From Diadema setosum (Eukaryota > Echinodermata > Echinoidea > Diadematoida > Diadematidae), in the NCBI GenBank assembly GCA_033980235.1, contig CM067075.1:32746385-32810384 (forward strand): a stretch of DNA of 64,000 nt, written 5' to 3'. The translations under genes were made by a program, and so were the position numbers. This document shows positions 37,426 to 43,404 of the stretch, piece by piece. The number at the start of each line of letters is the position of its first letter. The first letter of the stretch is position 1. Under the pieces are notes generated by a model. The model was not told where the DNA came from, did not search any database, and saw only the letters and a list, made by a program, of their open reading frames with translations.

Positions 37426-40400
37426 AAGTATAGTATTTTGGCTTCTGAGTCAGGAATCCGTGTCAACTATAGTTTCCTTTTTTTTGTTTCATTTGTTGTA
37501 CACGCGCGCCCGCGATGTTTGTGTGTTTGTGTGAACTTTATTTATTAAGAATTTGGCCCGAAGAAAGGAGTAGGTCTTCGCCCCGTTTCCATGACATCAT
37601 CATACAGACATTAAAGACAATGTTACGAAGATTGCTGCGTAGTGTTGTCACATCAAAAAACTCCTCTTTCCTCTTTTTACCTCATGTTCTATAGGCTTTG
37701 CTCTATAGATGTCGTACTACGAGGGTAGGGCATTTACTTACGTTTGTTATATGTTGTTTGTTTACCGCTTGTATGTTTCATAAAGACATATGGTCAAGAT
37801 AAAATGAGAGCAAAGATAAAATTGATTTAATCAATTATGAATTCAAAGAATGTGGTTGAAAAAAATGAGTCACGCAATATTGACATGTGTCAGGCTGGTG
37901 TTTTCTTTGGTGCTTAAGTACATTAATTATGATAACAAATTCGTGATATATTAGTACTTTGTTGAAGTGAATATTAAAGGCTCTTGTCTCGTGTCACGTG
38001 ACATTATCATGATATCTGTCACCACTCTATTCAGTCCGGTTTATTTCGTCATTGCCCTTTGTACCTCCAGACTTTAATGCACAGTGAAGACAAACGTGAA
38101 ATAAAGAACCGACAGAAAACACGATGAAGCCATACAAATTGTCCAACAATCTCTATTTTTCTTAGCCTCTAGTGAAAACGAAAATCTTACAATTCCACTG
38201 AAAGTGTACTGCAGGTTATTGAATTTCGGTTCTAAACATCTGCTAATGCAAAGGTTCACTCGTTTTGGAGGGGGATAGAAAAACAATGAAATAATTCAAC
38301 CATAAAACATTTCTGTAGAATATTCATTTTCTCACAACAACTTTTTCTCGCTATTTAACATATCTTTTTTTTTTAGAGTATACGCAGAAAATGTGTGCGC
38401 CAGACAGTTGAATTTCAGTTCTAAAATACAAAAGTCTCTCGTGGGGAAAGGAGATACCCCGTCCCACGCCATCCCCCGCTCTGTCGATCTCCATAGACTT
38501 AGTACGCAGTGGAAACGCACACGTAAGGAGGTGACAGATACCCCAGTTTAGATAGTCACTTTTTTGTTTTTCTTTTCGAGTGAAAAGTTCCCCTCCCCCA
38601 ATAAAAACAAAATTCATAAACAGTATGTTCGACATCGCTGTGTTTCAGCTGTAAAAATGCAAAAGCTCCCTCGTTCATCGGTGTATCTCTGTACATTTCG
38701 TTCACTATGAAGACGCAGACGCAGAAAAAGAGGGGACAGATACCACAATTAAGCCATTTGTTATTGAATGATTATTAAGGGATCAGCAAAACCTGACGTA
38801 AGATATCAAAGAAAGTGCCTGAATATTCAAAATGTTTTGATTTTTCATTTTTTAATGAACAATACTGTGATACTGGCACCAGGAACAATGTATTAATATT
38901 AAGTAAGGTGGAATTATCACTACCTTGCAACCTAATTTCCTGTTGGTTTGCACACAAAACTACTAGCAAAGAGTTAAGATAAATGAACAGATTATTCATC
39001 TTAATCCAATTTTGCTCAGTTTTTATGACGATTTCACGTGCATGAGATGCGTATCATTTTTCATCTGTTTTTTATTTGATTCAGAAATGTCATCATAAAT
39101 GAGAATAAATCATTTAAATGAAAGTCTTTGTGGAGATTATGTTGCTTATTCAACATGCATCCGTGTCCGTAGACCATTTCCACATAGCACTGTATAACTC
39201 GCATGCGATATCGATGAAGTAATGATATATGGGTCCAATCAATTGTCTCTTGTTTGACGATGGCGATTAAATAACAACAATATCAATATCAATACATCAC
39301 AATATATCATGATAGCTTCTTTCAGTCCTCAATTACCTTGATATCCCCTCGTTTACACTATCACCACCATTGACACTAATTCTTACCAAATTCTACAGCC
39401 TGTCCAGTTATCCATACGCCTGATGTAGGCACATCAAGGACCTACACGTTTGGTGGATGGAACATAACACGCAATATGACGTCATTCAACCTGGAGGTTA
39501 GTGCGAATCGTGAGGCCCACGTCGGTTTGTTCAGCAGCGTTGCAGGAGGAGGGATGTATGAAATTGGTGAGTACCTAATTTTATCAATACTTCTGAGAGT
39601 GGTTATCATGGTTACATGGTTTTCTTCCAACTTCCATACATTCTCTAATAGCCTGAGTTTCTCCTTTCCATCAACGAGAAAAGACACAAGATGCAGTAAA
39701 GTATGCGTATCTATGCCATGTATGTACGCACGTATGATACCTACAACAGGTGTTTTTTTTTTATCAGTTCTTTTTTTAACATTGTTTAATCACTCTCATC
39801 CTCAAATGATACGAACTCCCATTCCTACACTGTATTTGTGTCTTTTTTGTTGCATCCCATCTATCTAGCAACATGAAGTATCACTATGCGTTGACCGACA
39901 TTTTCAAGGATGAGGGATTAGATCATTTGGATATTTGTGATTAAATCACAGTTTATACTGGCGTCTGTTACAAAGTCATTCTATTTTAACTAAGCACATA
40001 TTTCCCTTTATTAGAAATACATTCAACGTGACAGCCTTAGCTCAACTTAAAAAGTCATCTTGGAATTTGTACTCTCCAAAAGTAGGCCTATAGTGGAGAA
40101 GCATTCGTAGGTAGGTCCCATTTATTATAATGAATTTCGCACCGTATTTCAGTTCATAATTTCCTTTTCTAAAGTAATGATAAAAATAAAAACAAGTCAT
40201 AACTGCTTGGCTGGGAGCCAAGATGCCAGACAATGACAAACTTGACAAAAACAAGAAAAGAAACAACAGCAACAAAAACGAACGACAAACATAAATAACA
40301 AAACGAATTTGATCTCATCATGCATTTTTCAAACATGTTCAGCATAACTCTTCCTGACTCTTTACCTACAATGTATTTATACTCAGCACTGGGAGGACAA

Positions 40401-40691
40401 AAAAGAAATCTCAATCGAGTCAATGTTGCTGGAGCGATGCGGCGATGTGTGTCTTTACCTTCCCAGTGCGACGGATTCAAAATCGCCGCTGAAGACTTGT
40501 CGCTCTCCGGAATACCTCACTACGACCGCTTCTGGTTCAGTTTCGCTAGCGGTGTCATCAAATTTGGCCACTACGGTGACGAAACACCTATCCTGGAAAT
40601 GGCCGACCCGAACCCTATATCGGTCGACTTCATTGGCGTATTTACTGGCTACGGATCTGAAGGCTACTGGAAACTGCATGGATTTTGTTGA
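9444..40691 (+). CDS. Six-exon gene: signal peptide, EGF, mucin-like, FAMeT-domain secreted protein
   Basis: Proposed exons are 9444-9568 (coding from 9566), 14964-15030, 35411-35512, 36638-36832, 39399-39566 and 40387-40691. Every junction has AG/GT borders. The join from exon 1 to exon 2 is phase 0; all later joins are phase 1. Coding length is 840 nt including TGA, giving 279 residues with no stop. The order is a short hydrophobic leader, one six-cysteine EGF module, a Thr/Ser/Pro-rich linker likely to be O-glycosylated, and a C-terminal FAMeT-like domain. The product is probably extracellular, and the domain's ligand or activity is unknown. Further exons could hide in the 20-kb intron 2, since any phase 1-1 exon would fit. 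Confidence 0.6.
10700..10826 (+). repeat. LINE 3' end with pentanucleotide tail
   Basis: GAAATAAATCAACTTGACTTG begins a tail of TTGAC repeats at 10804-10823. Such short tandem tails mark the 3' ends of CR1/L2-like LINEs. The upstream coding portion could not be identified, so this is probably a 5'-truncated copy. Confidence 0.5.
10933..11112. repeat. Small MITE-like element with AATTACCCCC inverted ends
   Basis: The left end (GGCAATTACCCCCTGAGCAA, about 10939) and the right end (about 11082-11109, GAGTAATTGCCCTC then GGGGGTAATTACCC) are imperfect inverted repeats. The centre is a degenerate run of CCTAATCCTAA-like words. At about 180 bp with no coding capacity it fits a miniature non-autonomous DNA element. 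Target duplications were not resolved. Confidence 0.5.
11330..11462. repeat. GC-rich short tandem repeat
   Basis: The words GGGGGACATGTACAGGG, GGGGACCATGTACGGGGC and GGGGGACTATGTATGACC recur about 60 bp apart, with GTGACTTGAATACAAAC / GTGGCTCGAGTGCAAAC between them. This is a two-to-three-copy diverged tandem repeat. Overlapping ORFs on both strands reflect the high GC and are not considered genes. Confidence 0.5.
12340..13690 (+). pseudogene. Relic Tx1/L1-like LINE reverse transcriptase
   Basis: Conceptual translation in shifting frames gives recognisable RT blocks. IDFKQ-SFDTIDFEF lies near 12362 (LDFxKAFD region), a CQTELSTFSNLIYF-like GxxQGxPLS block near 12540, and QYAADTFIFLRNE at 12668-12706, where the catalytic YADD motif reads YAAD. 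KYLGCYIGND-like and FLWNSKTDKI-like blocks follow around 12860 and 13100. A zinc-finger-like CRGDIQHVFLYCK block lies near 13500-13545. Stops and frameshifts are frequent, so the copy is long dead. It lies in intron 1 of the host gene. Confidence 0.7.
13719..14100. repeat. GA-rich run followed by GC-rich two-copy repeat
   Basis: A GAGAGAGGG-type purine run covers about 13730-13785. From 13800 the DNA is GC-rich and CpG-rich. A block beginning GACTGAAGCTCTCCCGTGGT (about 13817) is repeated in diverged form from about 13935 (ATTGAAAAGTTCTCCAGTGG). Overlapping ORFs on both strands follow base composition. No protein family is recognised. Confidence 0.45.
14210..14253. repeat. GT microsatellite
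   Basis: A simple GT dinucleotide run, with one interruption near its end, inside intron 1. Confidence 0.9.
14390..14963 (+). repeat. Three tandem units each ending in a 3' splice-site-like sequence
   Basis: Three diverged copies (about 14395, 14590, 14790) share AGGTTCTTTATTTTG, a GCTATCCAAGACATG-like word, ATTCTTATTTGTTGT and GATATGAAAATAAATTGG. Each ends in a pyrimidine-rich stretch and CAG followed by AATT: 14557/14558, 14751/14752 and 14963/14964. The third is the acceptor of coding exon 2. The first two would be potential cryptic acceptors without open coding sequence behind them. Confidence 0.75.
14964..15030 (+). CDS. Exon 2: signal peptide
   Basis: The acceptor is TTTTTTGGTGCAG and the donor is GTAAAT at 15031. 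Read in phase 0 from exon 1, it encodes a short polar, basic stretch (NSNWRDIGRK) and then MVTMATIALLFL, an uncharged hydrophobic core typical of a signal peptide. It ends in phase 1, matching the EGF exon. An in-frame ATG at 14994 is an alternative start. The 12-residue core is short for a membrane anchor, favouring secretion. Confidence 0.6.
15031..16660. other. Intron 2, first part: small tandem repeats
   Basis: A ~117-bp unit is present twice at about 15409-15640 (shared words GAGTAATTTAAGGGGATGCG and AACAATGTGCCCACA). A ~74-bp unit is duplicated at about 16318-16440 (CTCCATGCGACCTCGTGAGG-like). An ORF over the second repeat ends at a good donor (16530) but does not give a phase-compatible exon. 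Confidence 0.5.
17074..17844 (+). pseudogene. LINE ORF1 protein, split by one TGA
   Basis: The ATG at 17074 opens a frame that ends at TGA 17563-17565 and continues in the same frame to TAA at 17842-17844. The intact form would have about 256 residues. Residues ~10-115 are a Glu/Lys/Leu heptad-rich coiled coil, used in related LINE ORF1 proteins for trimer formation. The following part (DQYHRRVNLEIAGVPE onward) and the second half (GRIYVNENL, YLWTHNGRIYVKKN) match the C-terminal type of baculovirus FP25K-like proteins common in LINE ORF1s. ORF1 proteins bind element RNA. The stop lies in a TGACGC context where CGA would give Arg, so it looks like a single C-to-T change, but true readthrough cannot be excluded. 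Confidence 0.75.
17895..20996 (+). CDS. LINE ORF2: APE endonuclease and reverse transcriptase
   Basis: This uninterrupted 1033-residue protein starts at ATG 17895, 51 nt after ORF1. The APE-type endonuclease spans about residues 88-305, with visible catalytic-site motifs LNIRS (N91), SETW (E121), MGDFN (D231, N233) and SDH (D296, H297). The reverse transcriptase spans about 530-830, with NYRPISLL near 602, LDFSKAFD (D674), GVPQGS near 730 and FADD (761-764). The C-terminal part (to 1033) ends with the FTGPKLWNSF-type motif seen in CR1/Jockey-group LINEs. The enzyme nicks target DNA and reverse-transcribes the LINE RNA there. All key residues are present, so the copy could still supply activity. 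Confidence 0.92.
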   Translation: MLDNNIFPFNLLTDDDFVTLFQKDQNVPARNTKFDRTATRILADNLDELNIEFNSHDEACQLAQSPYFTEATLREYLRTLERTELFCFHLNIRSANRNFEKLRLFLDNIDLPMLPIIGLSETWSAETPASGPINVLAGYDIVINNRSNRPGGGVAIYVPRIYNYAIKEELKYMNDVIESLFIEISVCKGKNILLGVIYRPPKSNYDDFMNIMNDICRNGAFHNKDCIIMGDFNINLLSSSNAACDNFLDNILQASFLPLISKPTRITGHSATLIDNIFANLKPFPKSGIVVSDISDHFMIFCHLDIGPRSHSTIRRHVFRRKFTPENIALVQEKLQSVDWSIVYDANENIDQAYDNFLYLLNNCLDACIPLRKCRTQDYKRIPKQPWVSKTLLRSINRKSTLYVNFIKNRDETSRMKYISYKNILTNTLRLAKKQYFADQLSQFKCDIKHTWKVINTVLNRGKAVNPISKVQVDNTIIEDKSEIAEIFNSYFSKIGSNLAQTITPSDKSFYEFLSSPNDHSIFFKPIDRQELIKIVFQLKANKAPGYDDIGNVLIKDIIHCIADPLLFLYNLSLQSGQVPSKMKLAKVTPIFKKGDKLCISNYRPISLLTSLSKILEKIVHSRTTTFLESHNIISDSQFGFREKHNTTHAILSLINTISASIEKSCHTIGLFLDFSKAFDTINHDILLYKLAHYGIRGKALEWFESYLSGRKQFVTIDGYNSSTVPITCGVPQGSLLGPLLFSIYVNDIRCSSSVLSFILFADDSNVFYTHSDPNKLVEVLNVELAHVTNWIKANKLSLNKQKTNYMLFSNSVKQLPDQVIFDNSVIKEVKTTKFLGITIDNKLSWNCHIDNICKIVSRNIGIINHVKRILPKSVLLMLYSTLILPYLNYGVMAWGNAIQTKMDRVLLLQKRAMRLICNTAYRSHTDVLFKENRILKITDLYRLKLGCFMYNVEINATPAVFKEMFRKNNVIHNYSTRYANDYHLPKNRTSFANRNFMFTGPKLWNSFDRSLKQAQSLNSFKYKLKNVFLDKY
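21290..21340 (+). promoter_or_regulatory. Stem-loop in LINE 3' UTR
   Basis: GGGGACTAC (21295-21303) pairs perfectly with GTAGTCCCC (21326-21334), leaving a 22-nt loop. It lies about 160 nt before the A-rich tail. Some LINE reverse transcriptases recognise 3' UTR hairpins, so a priming role is possible. A repeated ATAATGTCCAC(T/C)ATGTG word follows at 21419 and 21461. Confidence 0.4.
21501..24678. other. Intron 2 spacer with microsatellites
   Basis: No exon was recognised. A GA run is at about 22494-22532, a GT/GC run at about 22727-22770, and AT/T-rich sequence at 23456-23490. An X-box-like GTCGCCACGGTAAC occurs at about 23380. A short GC-rich hairpin (CGAGCG...CGCTCG) is near 24052-24070. 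Confidence 0.5.
24679..24820 (-). CDS. Candidate first coding exon on the minus strand (weak)
   Basis: On the minus strand an ATG at 24820 opens 47 codons (beginning MKTKMAFCVISTWDCERI) and reaches CAG followed by GTAGGAG, a good splice donor (intron from 24678 downward). The peptide is unlike the surrounding simple sequence but matches no family I recognise, and no partner exon was identified. It could equally be a chance ORF. Confidence 0.2.
24821..25850. other. CpG-rich stretch with a perfect 19-bp inverted repeat
   Basis: From about 25290 to 25800 the sequence is richer in CpG than its surroundings. ATTTTGCTCCCCGCGGATT at 25503-25521 is perfectly inverted at 25585-25603, giving a 101-bp hairpin unit. 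A 78-codon ORF at 25613-25849 has no recognisable domain. A promoter or a small foldback element are both possible. Confidence 0.4.
25851..26560. repeat. Left arm: subrepeats with TGACCT/AGGTCA half-sites
   Basis: About four subrepeats, with cores near 25960, 26123, 26288 and 26468, carry TGACCTCTGATGACCT followed by AGAGGTCAATGACCTC or decayed versions. Between cores, a word like TCAGAAAATTGATATTTTG recurs. The unit is ~163 bp. Confidence 0.8.
26560..26900. other. Interior of the long-TIR element, left side
   Basis: AT-rich sequence with a few scattered GGTCA words. No gene is seen. Confidence 0.5.
27080..27570 (+). pseudogene. Relic LINE reverse-transcriptase C-terminal fragment
   Basis: A plus-strand translation with breaks gives VLEYACIIWDPFTQ (about 27409-27450). 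This corresponds to the conserved (P)xLEYAxxxWDP block after the RT domain of CR1/L2-type LINEs and is followed by remnants of the downstream arginine-rich block. Stops interrupt all frames. ORFs on the minus strand here are shadows. Confidence 0.5.
27970..28024. repeat. GAA microsatellite
   Basis: A run of GAA/AGA triplets inside the long-TIR element; the polyphenylalanine/polylysine ORFs crossing it are artefacts. Confidence 0.9.
28980..30620. repeat. Diverged tandem region, T-rich with GGGAGGGGG blocks
   Basis: At least six diverged units recur every ~150-250 bp. Each has an A/T block like TCCAAATATTCC...TATACTAGATTTTTT, then AATACAAAAGCTC, then a G-rich GGGAGGGGGATA block and a pyrimidine-rich TCCATAGACTTGGTACAC-like block. 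Related units recur at 38160-38720, outside this element. No coding sequence is seen. A C-run is at about 30554-30565. Confidence 0.55.
30870..31684. repeat. Right arm: five inverted subrepeats with AGGTCA half-sites
   Basis: Cores near 30885, 31038, 31203, 31369 and 31536 carry CATTGACCTCT followed by AGGTCATCAGAGGTCA or close variants, spaced ~152-167 bp, in inverse orientation to the left arm. The outermost ~130 bp is almost the exact reverse complement of 25851-25960. Confidence 0.8.
31835..32223. repeat. Dispersed MITE-like repeat, copy A
   Basis: The unit runs from TTAAAGGTAA to GCCTCTAA and is related along its length to 59482-59848. Shared words include GTAGACGGTT, AACAATACTTAACA and AAATGGTAAA. 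Both copies begin TTAAAGG and end in (C/T)TAA, so short inverted ends with a TTAA-type target are likely. Non-coding. Confidence 0.6.
32360..32465 (-). repeat. 3' end of a CR1/L2-like LINE, minus strand
   Basis: Read on the minus strand, the sequence TTGAGCTGAAAGGGCTATCC and GAATGGAAATGAATAAATAC resembles the end of CR1/L2-type LINE 3' UTRs. Only the end is recognisable. Confidence 0.45.
32466..33860. other. Intron 2 spacer, no gene seen
   Basis: AT-rich sequence with A-rich runs (33188-33198), a C-run at about 33479-33491 and scattered short ORFs without recognisable domains or splice-site support. Confidence 0.5.
33865..34165. repeat. GC-rich foldback block with 17-bp perfect palindrome arms
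   Basis: The block is dense in CGGTCGG, CCGACCGG and TCGCCG words. GCCGCTGAAGTTTTAAC (33963-33979) is perfectly inverted at 33985-34001 with a 5-nt loop; the pairing extends outward for eight more bases with one mismatch. The same vocabulary returns at 34785-35125, suggesting two ends of one element with an AT-rich middle. Confidence 0.55.
34166..34784. other. AT-rich middle between two GC-rich blocks
   Basis: A-rich sequence with no ORF of interest. It may be the interior of a foldback element bounded by the GC-rich blocks. Confidence 0.4.
34785..35130. repeat. Second GC-rich block of the foldback-like element
   Basis: CGGTCGG/CCGACCGG-type words recur. TATAGCCTGCTCG (about 35035) is inverted as CGAGCAGGCTATA (about 35093). 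AGCCTGCTCGG also occurs in the left block at about 33867, linking the two. The ORF covering this block is composition-driven. Confidence 0.5.
35411..35512 (+). CDS. Exon 3: EGF-like module
   Basis: The exon is bounded by ATTTCAG and GTAAGT and is symmetric, phase 1-1 (34 codons). It encodes one complete EGF module with six cysteines spaced C-x4-C-x4-C-x8-C-x-C-x8-C, including the GYECHCP core. It lacks the D/N-x-D/N-E/Q pattern of calcium-binding EGF modules. A phase 1-1 EGF exon is the classical form used in exon shuffling, and it places the protein in the secretory pathway with disulphide formation. Any missing neighbouring module exons in intron 2 would be tolerated by the phase. Confidence 0.85.
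35513..36239. other. Intron 3, first part, with LINE-tail-like A-rich stretches
   Basis: AT-rich. GAAATGAAATGAAATAAAATG at about 35989 and a TTGAATTGACTTGAATAG word near 35768 resemble worn LINE 3' tails. No exon is recognised. Confidence 0.4.
36240..36340 (+). pseudogene. Decayed duplicate of exon 4's 3' end
   Basis: GACGCCAAAAGGTTTGTTTT followed by AATTCATCAT at 36296-36325 matches the exon 4 end and its intron start at 36822-36852 almost base for base, and upstream TCGGAAAGGACTGTG matches TCGGAAACGACTATG. The duplicated exon has an in-frame stop upstream and no convincing acceptor, so it is probably not used. Confidence 0.6.
36638..36832 (+). CDS. Exon 4: Thr/Ser/Pro-rich mucin-like linker
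   Basis: The acceptor follows a pyrimidine-rich stretch (CTTTCTACGTAG) and the donor is AAG|GTTTGT at 36833. The exon is phase 1-1, 65 codons. Threonine and serine dominate the composition, with prolines and acidic residues and short words such as TTPSTPP and TSTSETTM, and no cysteine. Such segments are normally O-glycosylated stalks. It joins EGF to the FAMeT domain in frame. ORFs crossing it on the minus strand are shadows. Confidence 0.75.
36833..39398. other. Intron 4
   Basis: A GA microsatellite lies at 37393-37423. Repeat units related to the 28980-30620 region lie at about 38160-38720 (TTGAATTTCAGTTCTAAAAT, AAAAGCTCCCTCGT, CGATCTCCATAGACTTAGTA). The remainder is AT-rich. No additional exon is recognised. 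Confidence 0.55.
38160..38720. repeat. Dispersed copies of the G-block repeat family
   Basis: Three diverged units share the order TTGAATTTC(A/G)GTTCTAAA, AATGCAAAAG, GGGAGGGGGATA-like block and TCCATAGACTTAGTACGC with the tandem region inside the long-TIR element at 29-30.6 kb. Confidence 0.5.
39399..39566 (+). CDS. Exon 5: first half of FAMeT-like domain
   Basis: The acceptor is TTCTACAG and the donor is GTGAGT at 39567; both sides are phase 1. The encoded 56 residues begin ACPVIHTPD and contain YTFGGWNITRN, FNLEVSANREAHVGLFS and the end MYEI. This is the N-terminal half of the Methyltransf_FA (farnesoic acid O-methyltransferase-like) domain, in which a beta-strand with 'F.v.a..dahi.l' is followed by 'yEI.lGg'. 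The last word is completed by exon 6. Despite its name, the domain has no established catalytic motif visible here; in many animal proteins it is an accessory module. Confidence 0.75.
39567..40386. other. Intron 5
   Basis: AT-rich, no repeats of note. A pyrimidine-poor acceptor (TTTATACTCAG) ends it at 40386. Confidence 0.5.
40387..40691 (+). CDS. Exon 6: second half of FAMeT-like domain and stop
   Basis: Joined in phase 1, it starts by completing the Ala-Leu-Gly-Gly turn after YEI and runs 101 codons to TGA at 40689-40691. Conserved features of the domain are visible: LGG near the start, DRFWFSFASGVIKFGHYG (tryptophan and 'G.i..G' turn), DPNPISVDFIGV and the terminal YGSEGYWKLH. The protein ends just after this with a cysteine, so the domain is C-terminal. 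The exon's frame, splice site and domain content agree. Confidence 0.8.
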
Positions 40692-42483
40692 GCTGACATT
40701 GATCCACTGTATTATTCATTTGTAACGCACAAGAATGATTCAGTTCTAATTTCGCTGCACAGGGGATATTATTTTGATCAAAACATGCATTCCGATATAC
40801 GTCGTAAAGAGTAATAACATGCGTAATTCTGCAATTTTTATCCGATGATTCTTTTTAAAAGCCAAGCAGCTGGGAAATGTCATTTCATGTGTACTATTGG
40901 TGGTTCATATGAAAACAATAATTTTTTTTTTCTCCAGCTGACCTTGAAACTTATATCAAGTGACATTCTTTTTTGAATATTCCTGGTAAATCTAATACGA
41001 AATGGATCTGAATGTCATGTATAATGCATTAGAAAGAAACACGTAGACACAGGGAAGTAAGAATAGAACAAAAACGATACTATATATGATCATACTATTA
41101 ACAGGACAGCACGCATTAATGGCGAAACTCATAGTAATATGATTGAGAAAACGATTTTCAAATGAATGTATATTGTTTCATAAGCATTGTGTACATATTC
41201 AGCTATTTGAGACCATGGCATTGAATGGTATTCAGCTACTCTTAGTATGTATGCGAAGGCAAGTATCCTGACTGCGGTGTTCAATGTATCCTCTATCAAA
41301 GCATTGCTTAATGTTTATCATAAAAAATTAGAAAAGCAATTATATAAACTAGGAAAAAGGACGTAGGACCTACAGAAAAAGCATGTTGATCTATTATATT
41401 CTGGTACTGCTACTTATTGATACAGTGTGCACAAAAAGCGTTCCCTGACACCCAATTCTAAGTTGACTTCTGCTGGTGAATTTATCTATGCGTCACATGC
41501 AATTTTCTGGAACCTCAAGATTAAAAAAATAAATAAAAAGAAAGAAATGCACGACAGAAATATAATTATGTTCTTCTCCACTTTGCTTTGCACAAAGCAA
41601 AACAACATTGTTCTTATGCGTGGTGTATTCCACGACAGCGTAAGCTCACATAAACATCACCATGCCGTATTTATACTATGCTTTGGCTAATGCACAAAAT
41701 TCAAACTCGAGTCTGGTGTCGTAAAACATCTCAGAAAATGTGGAAAATACGTTTTTAGAATATTCAAAAGAGTATGATTGTAATTGCGTTAATATTTCAT
41801 TTAGAGTTAAAGGTTCCATAACGTCGATTTTTATTTAGGATTATCTAAATGTGATTACTTTTTCGGTCGCTATATTAGATTTTAGGGTAAAATGTTATTT
41901 GACATACATCTGCACACCTGTATACACGTACATCACACCAAACACGATGTTGATTTTACAAATACAGAATTATATTTCCTTTAGTATTATGTATCTCTGA
42001 CACTGAAATTGATGTATTGTATTGTATTTCTGTATATCTCCAGCATGGATGGTATGATGGAATGTGTATGCACGCAAGGAAAGCAAATTTCCAGAAAGGG
42101 ACATTACTATCGAATTGAATTGAATTTAGTTGAAATACATCCAAACTTGTTTCTTTGACATTTGTATAATACACTGGCTTCGAGCCATTATGTTTGGATA
42201 TGAAGAGCTTACAATTGTTATTGTCATACATATTATTGTTCTAATGCACCAATGTCAAGGCCTACTGCAGAATAGGATAAAGTTTTAATTTCAAGATCAT
42301 TTCTTCAACCAACCTGAAAAACCAGTAGTATTCTCTAGAAATTAAAAGAATTTGATACTGTATTTTACGTTGTTATTTTCGCGTACAGATATTTTCGCAA
42401 ATGGGGATGTCACAGACATTTTCACGAGTTGTTAAATTCGTAGTCCAACTGTGATTCGCGAAATTTAGATTATATATATTATA
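40692..42483. other. 3' UTR candidate and intergenic sequence
   Basis: No other gene is seen. Overlapping AATAAA words at 41528-41537 are possible polyadenylation signals for the host gene, which would imply a 3' UTR of about 850 nt. Everything else is AT-rich and featureless. Confidence 0.4.
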
Positions 42484-43110
42484 CAGGGTGGCCCAAAAAG
42501 AACGGAACGCCTAAGATCTTTAATTTCAGCCATATCGTTGCAAATATGTCATCATGTTGCATACTATTAGAAAGTCCATTCTTTTTTCAATAGAATGACA
42601 CCAAGCTCTTTAATTTCAGTTAATGCGTAACGATTTTAGGCCCATTTTTGTCAACCCTTGCAATTTTCAAAATGTGATCATTTTGCACTCTCAGAGATAC
42701 AGAAACCAGTGAGAATTCGGCTTACCGTAGAACCAGTCACGCCAGTCGCGTTCGCAATGTGCGGAATGTGGGGCGGACAGTGTTATTGTCGTCAGGTCGT
42801 CTCATTCACAATGGTAACGGACAATGACAGCCACATTCCACACATTGTGAACGTTACTGCTTCTATGGCAAGCCGAATTCTCGCTGATTTCGGTGTCTCT
42901 GAGAGTGCAAAATGATCACATTTTGAAAATTGCAAGGATTGACAGGAATGGTCCTGAAATCGTAACGCATTAACTGAAATTAAAAAGCTTGGTGTCATAC
43001 AGTCTCGGAAAAAGAATGGCCTTACCAATAGTATGCAAAATAATGACGCATTTGCAACGATATTGCTGAAATTAAAGATCTTAGGCGTTCCGTTCTTTCT
43101 GGGCCACCCA
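42484..43110. mobile_element. Hairpin MITE, copy 1 (mariner-like ends)
   Basis: The element starts CAGGGTGGCCCAAAAAGAAC after TA and ends with the reverse complement (one base altered at the extreme right end). The arms pair for nearly the whole ~625 bp: the inner words (TGCGGAATGTGG, GAATTCGGCTT, AAATGTGATCATTTTGCA) all reappear inverted. Ends and TA target suggest a Tc1/mariner-type parent. No transposase. Confidence 0.85.
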
Positions 43111-43404
43111 TGTAAGTATAGATAGATAGATAGATATAGATATATACATATACATATATTTACATAGAATTTTGAGCATGGTGTCAGTCTGAAGGTCAGT
43201 TATTCGTCGAACTATTAAGTGAAACAATGTCGTTTAAATTCCGGCTGCGTTGCATGCTCCTCGAGAGCGAGTGATGGTGATCGCAAATGCGTGACTGACA
43301 CCAGATGAATGATGACAACAAAATTATTATAATTATTGAAATAACTTCTAAATTTAGAATGTTAACCGTCTCCACCATTTCTCATGAACTGACGCTTTGC
43401 AAAG
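43111..43404. other. Spacer with ATAG/AT microsatellite
   Basis: GATA/ATAG and AT-rich repeats at about 43118-43165, then unremarkable sequence up to the AAAG target duplication of the Gmr1-like element. Confidence 0.6.
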
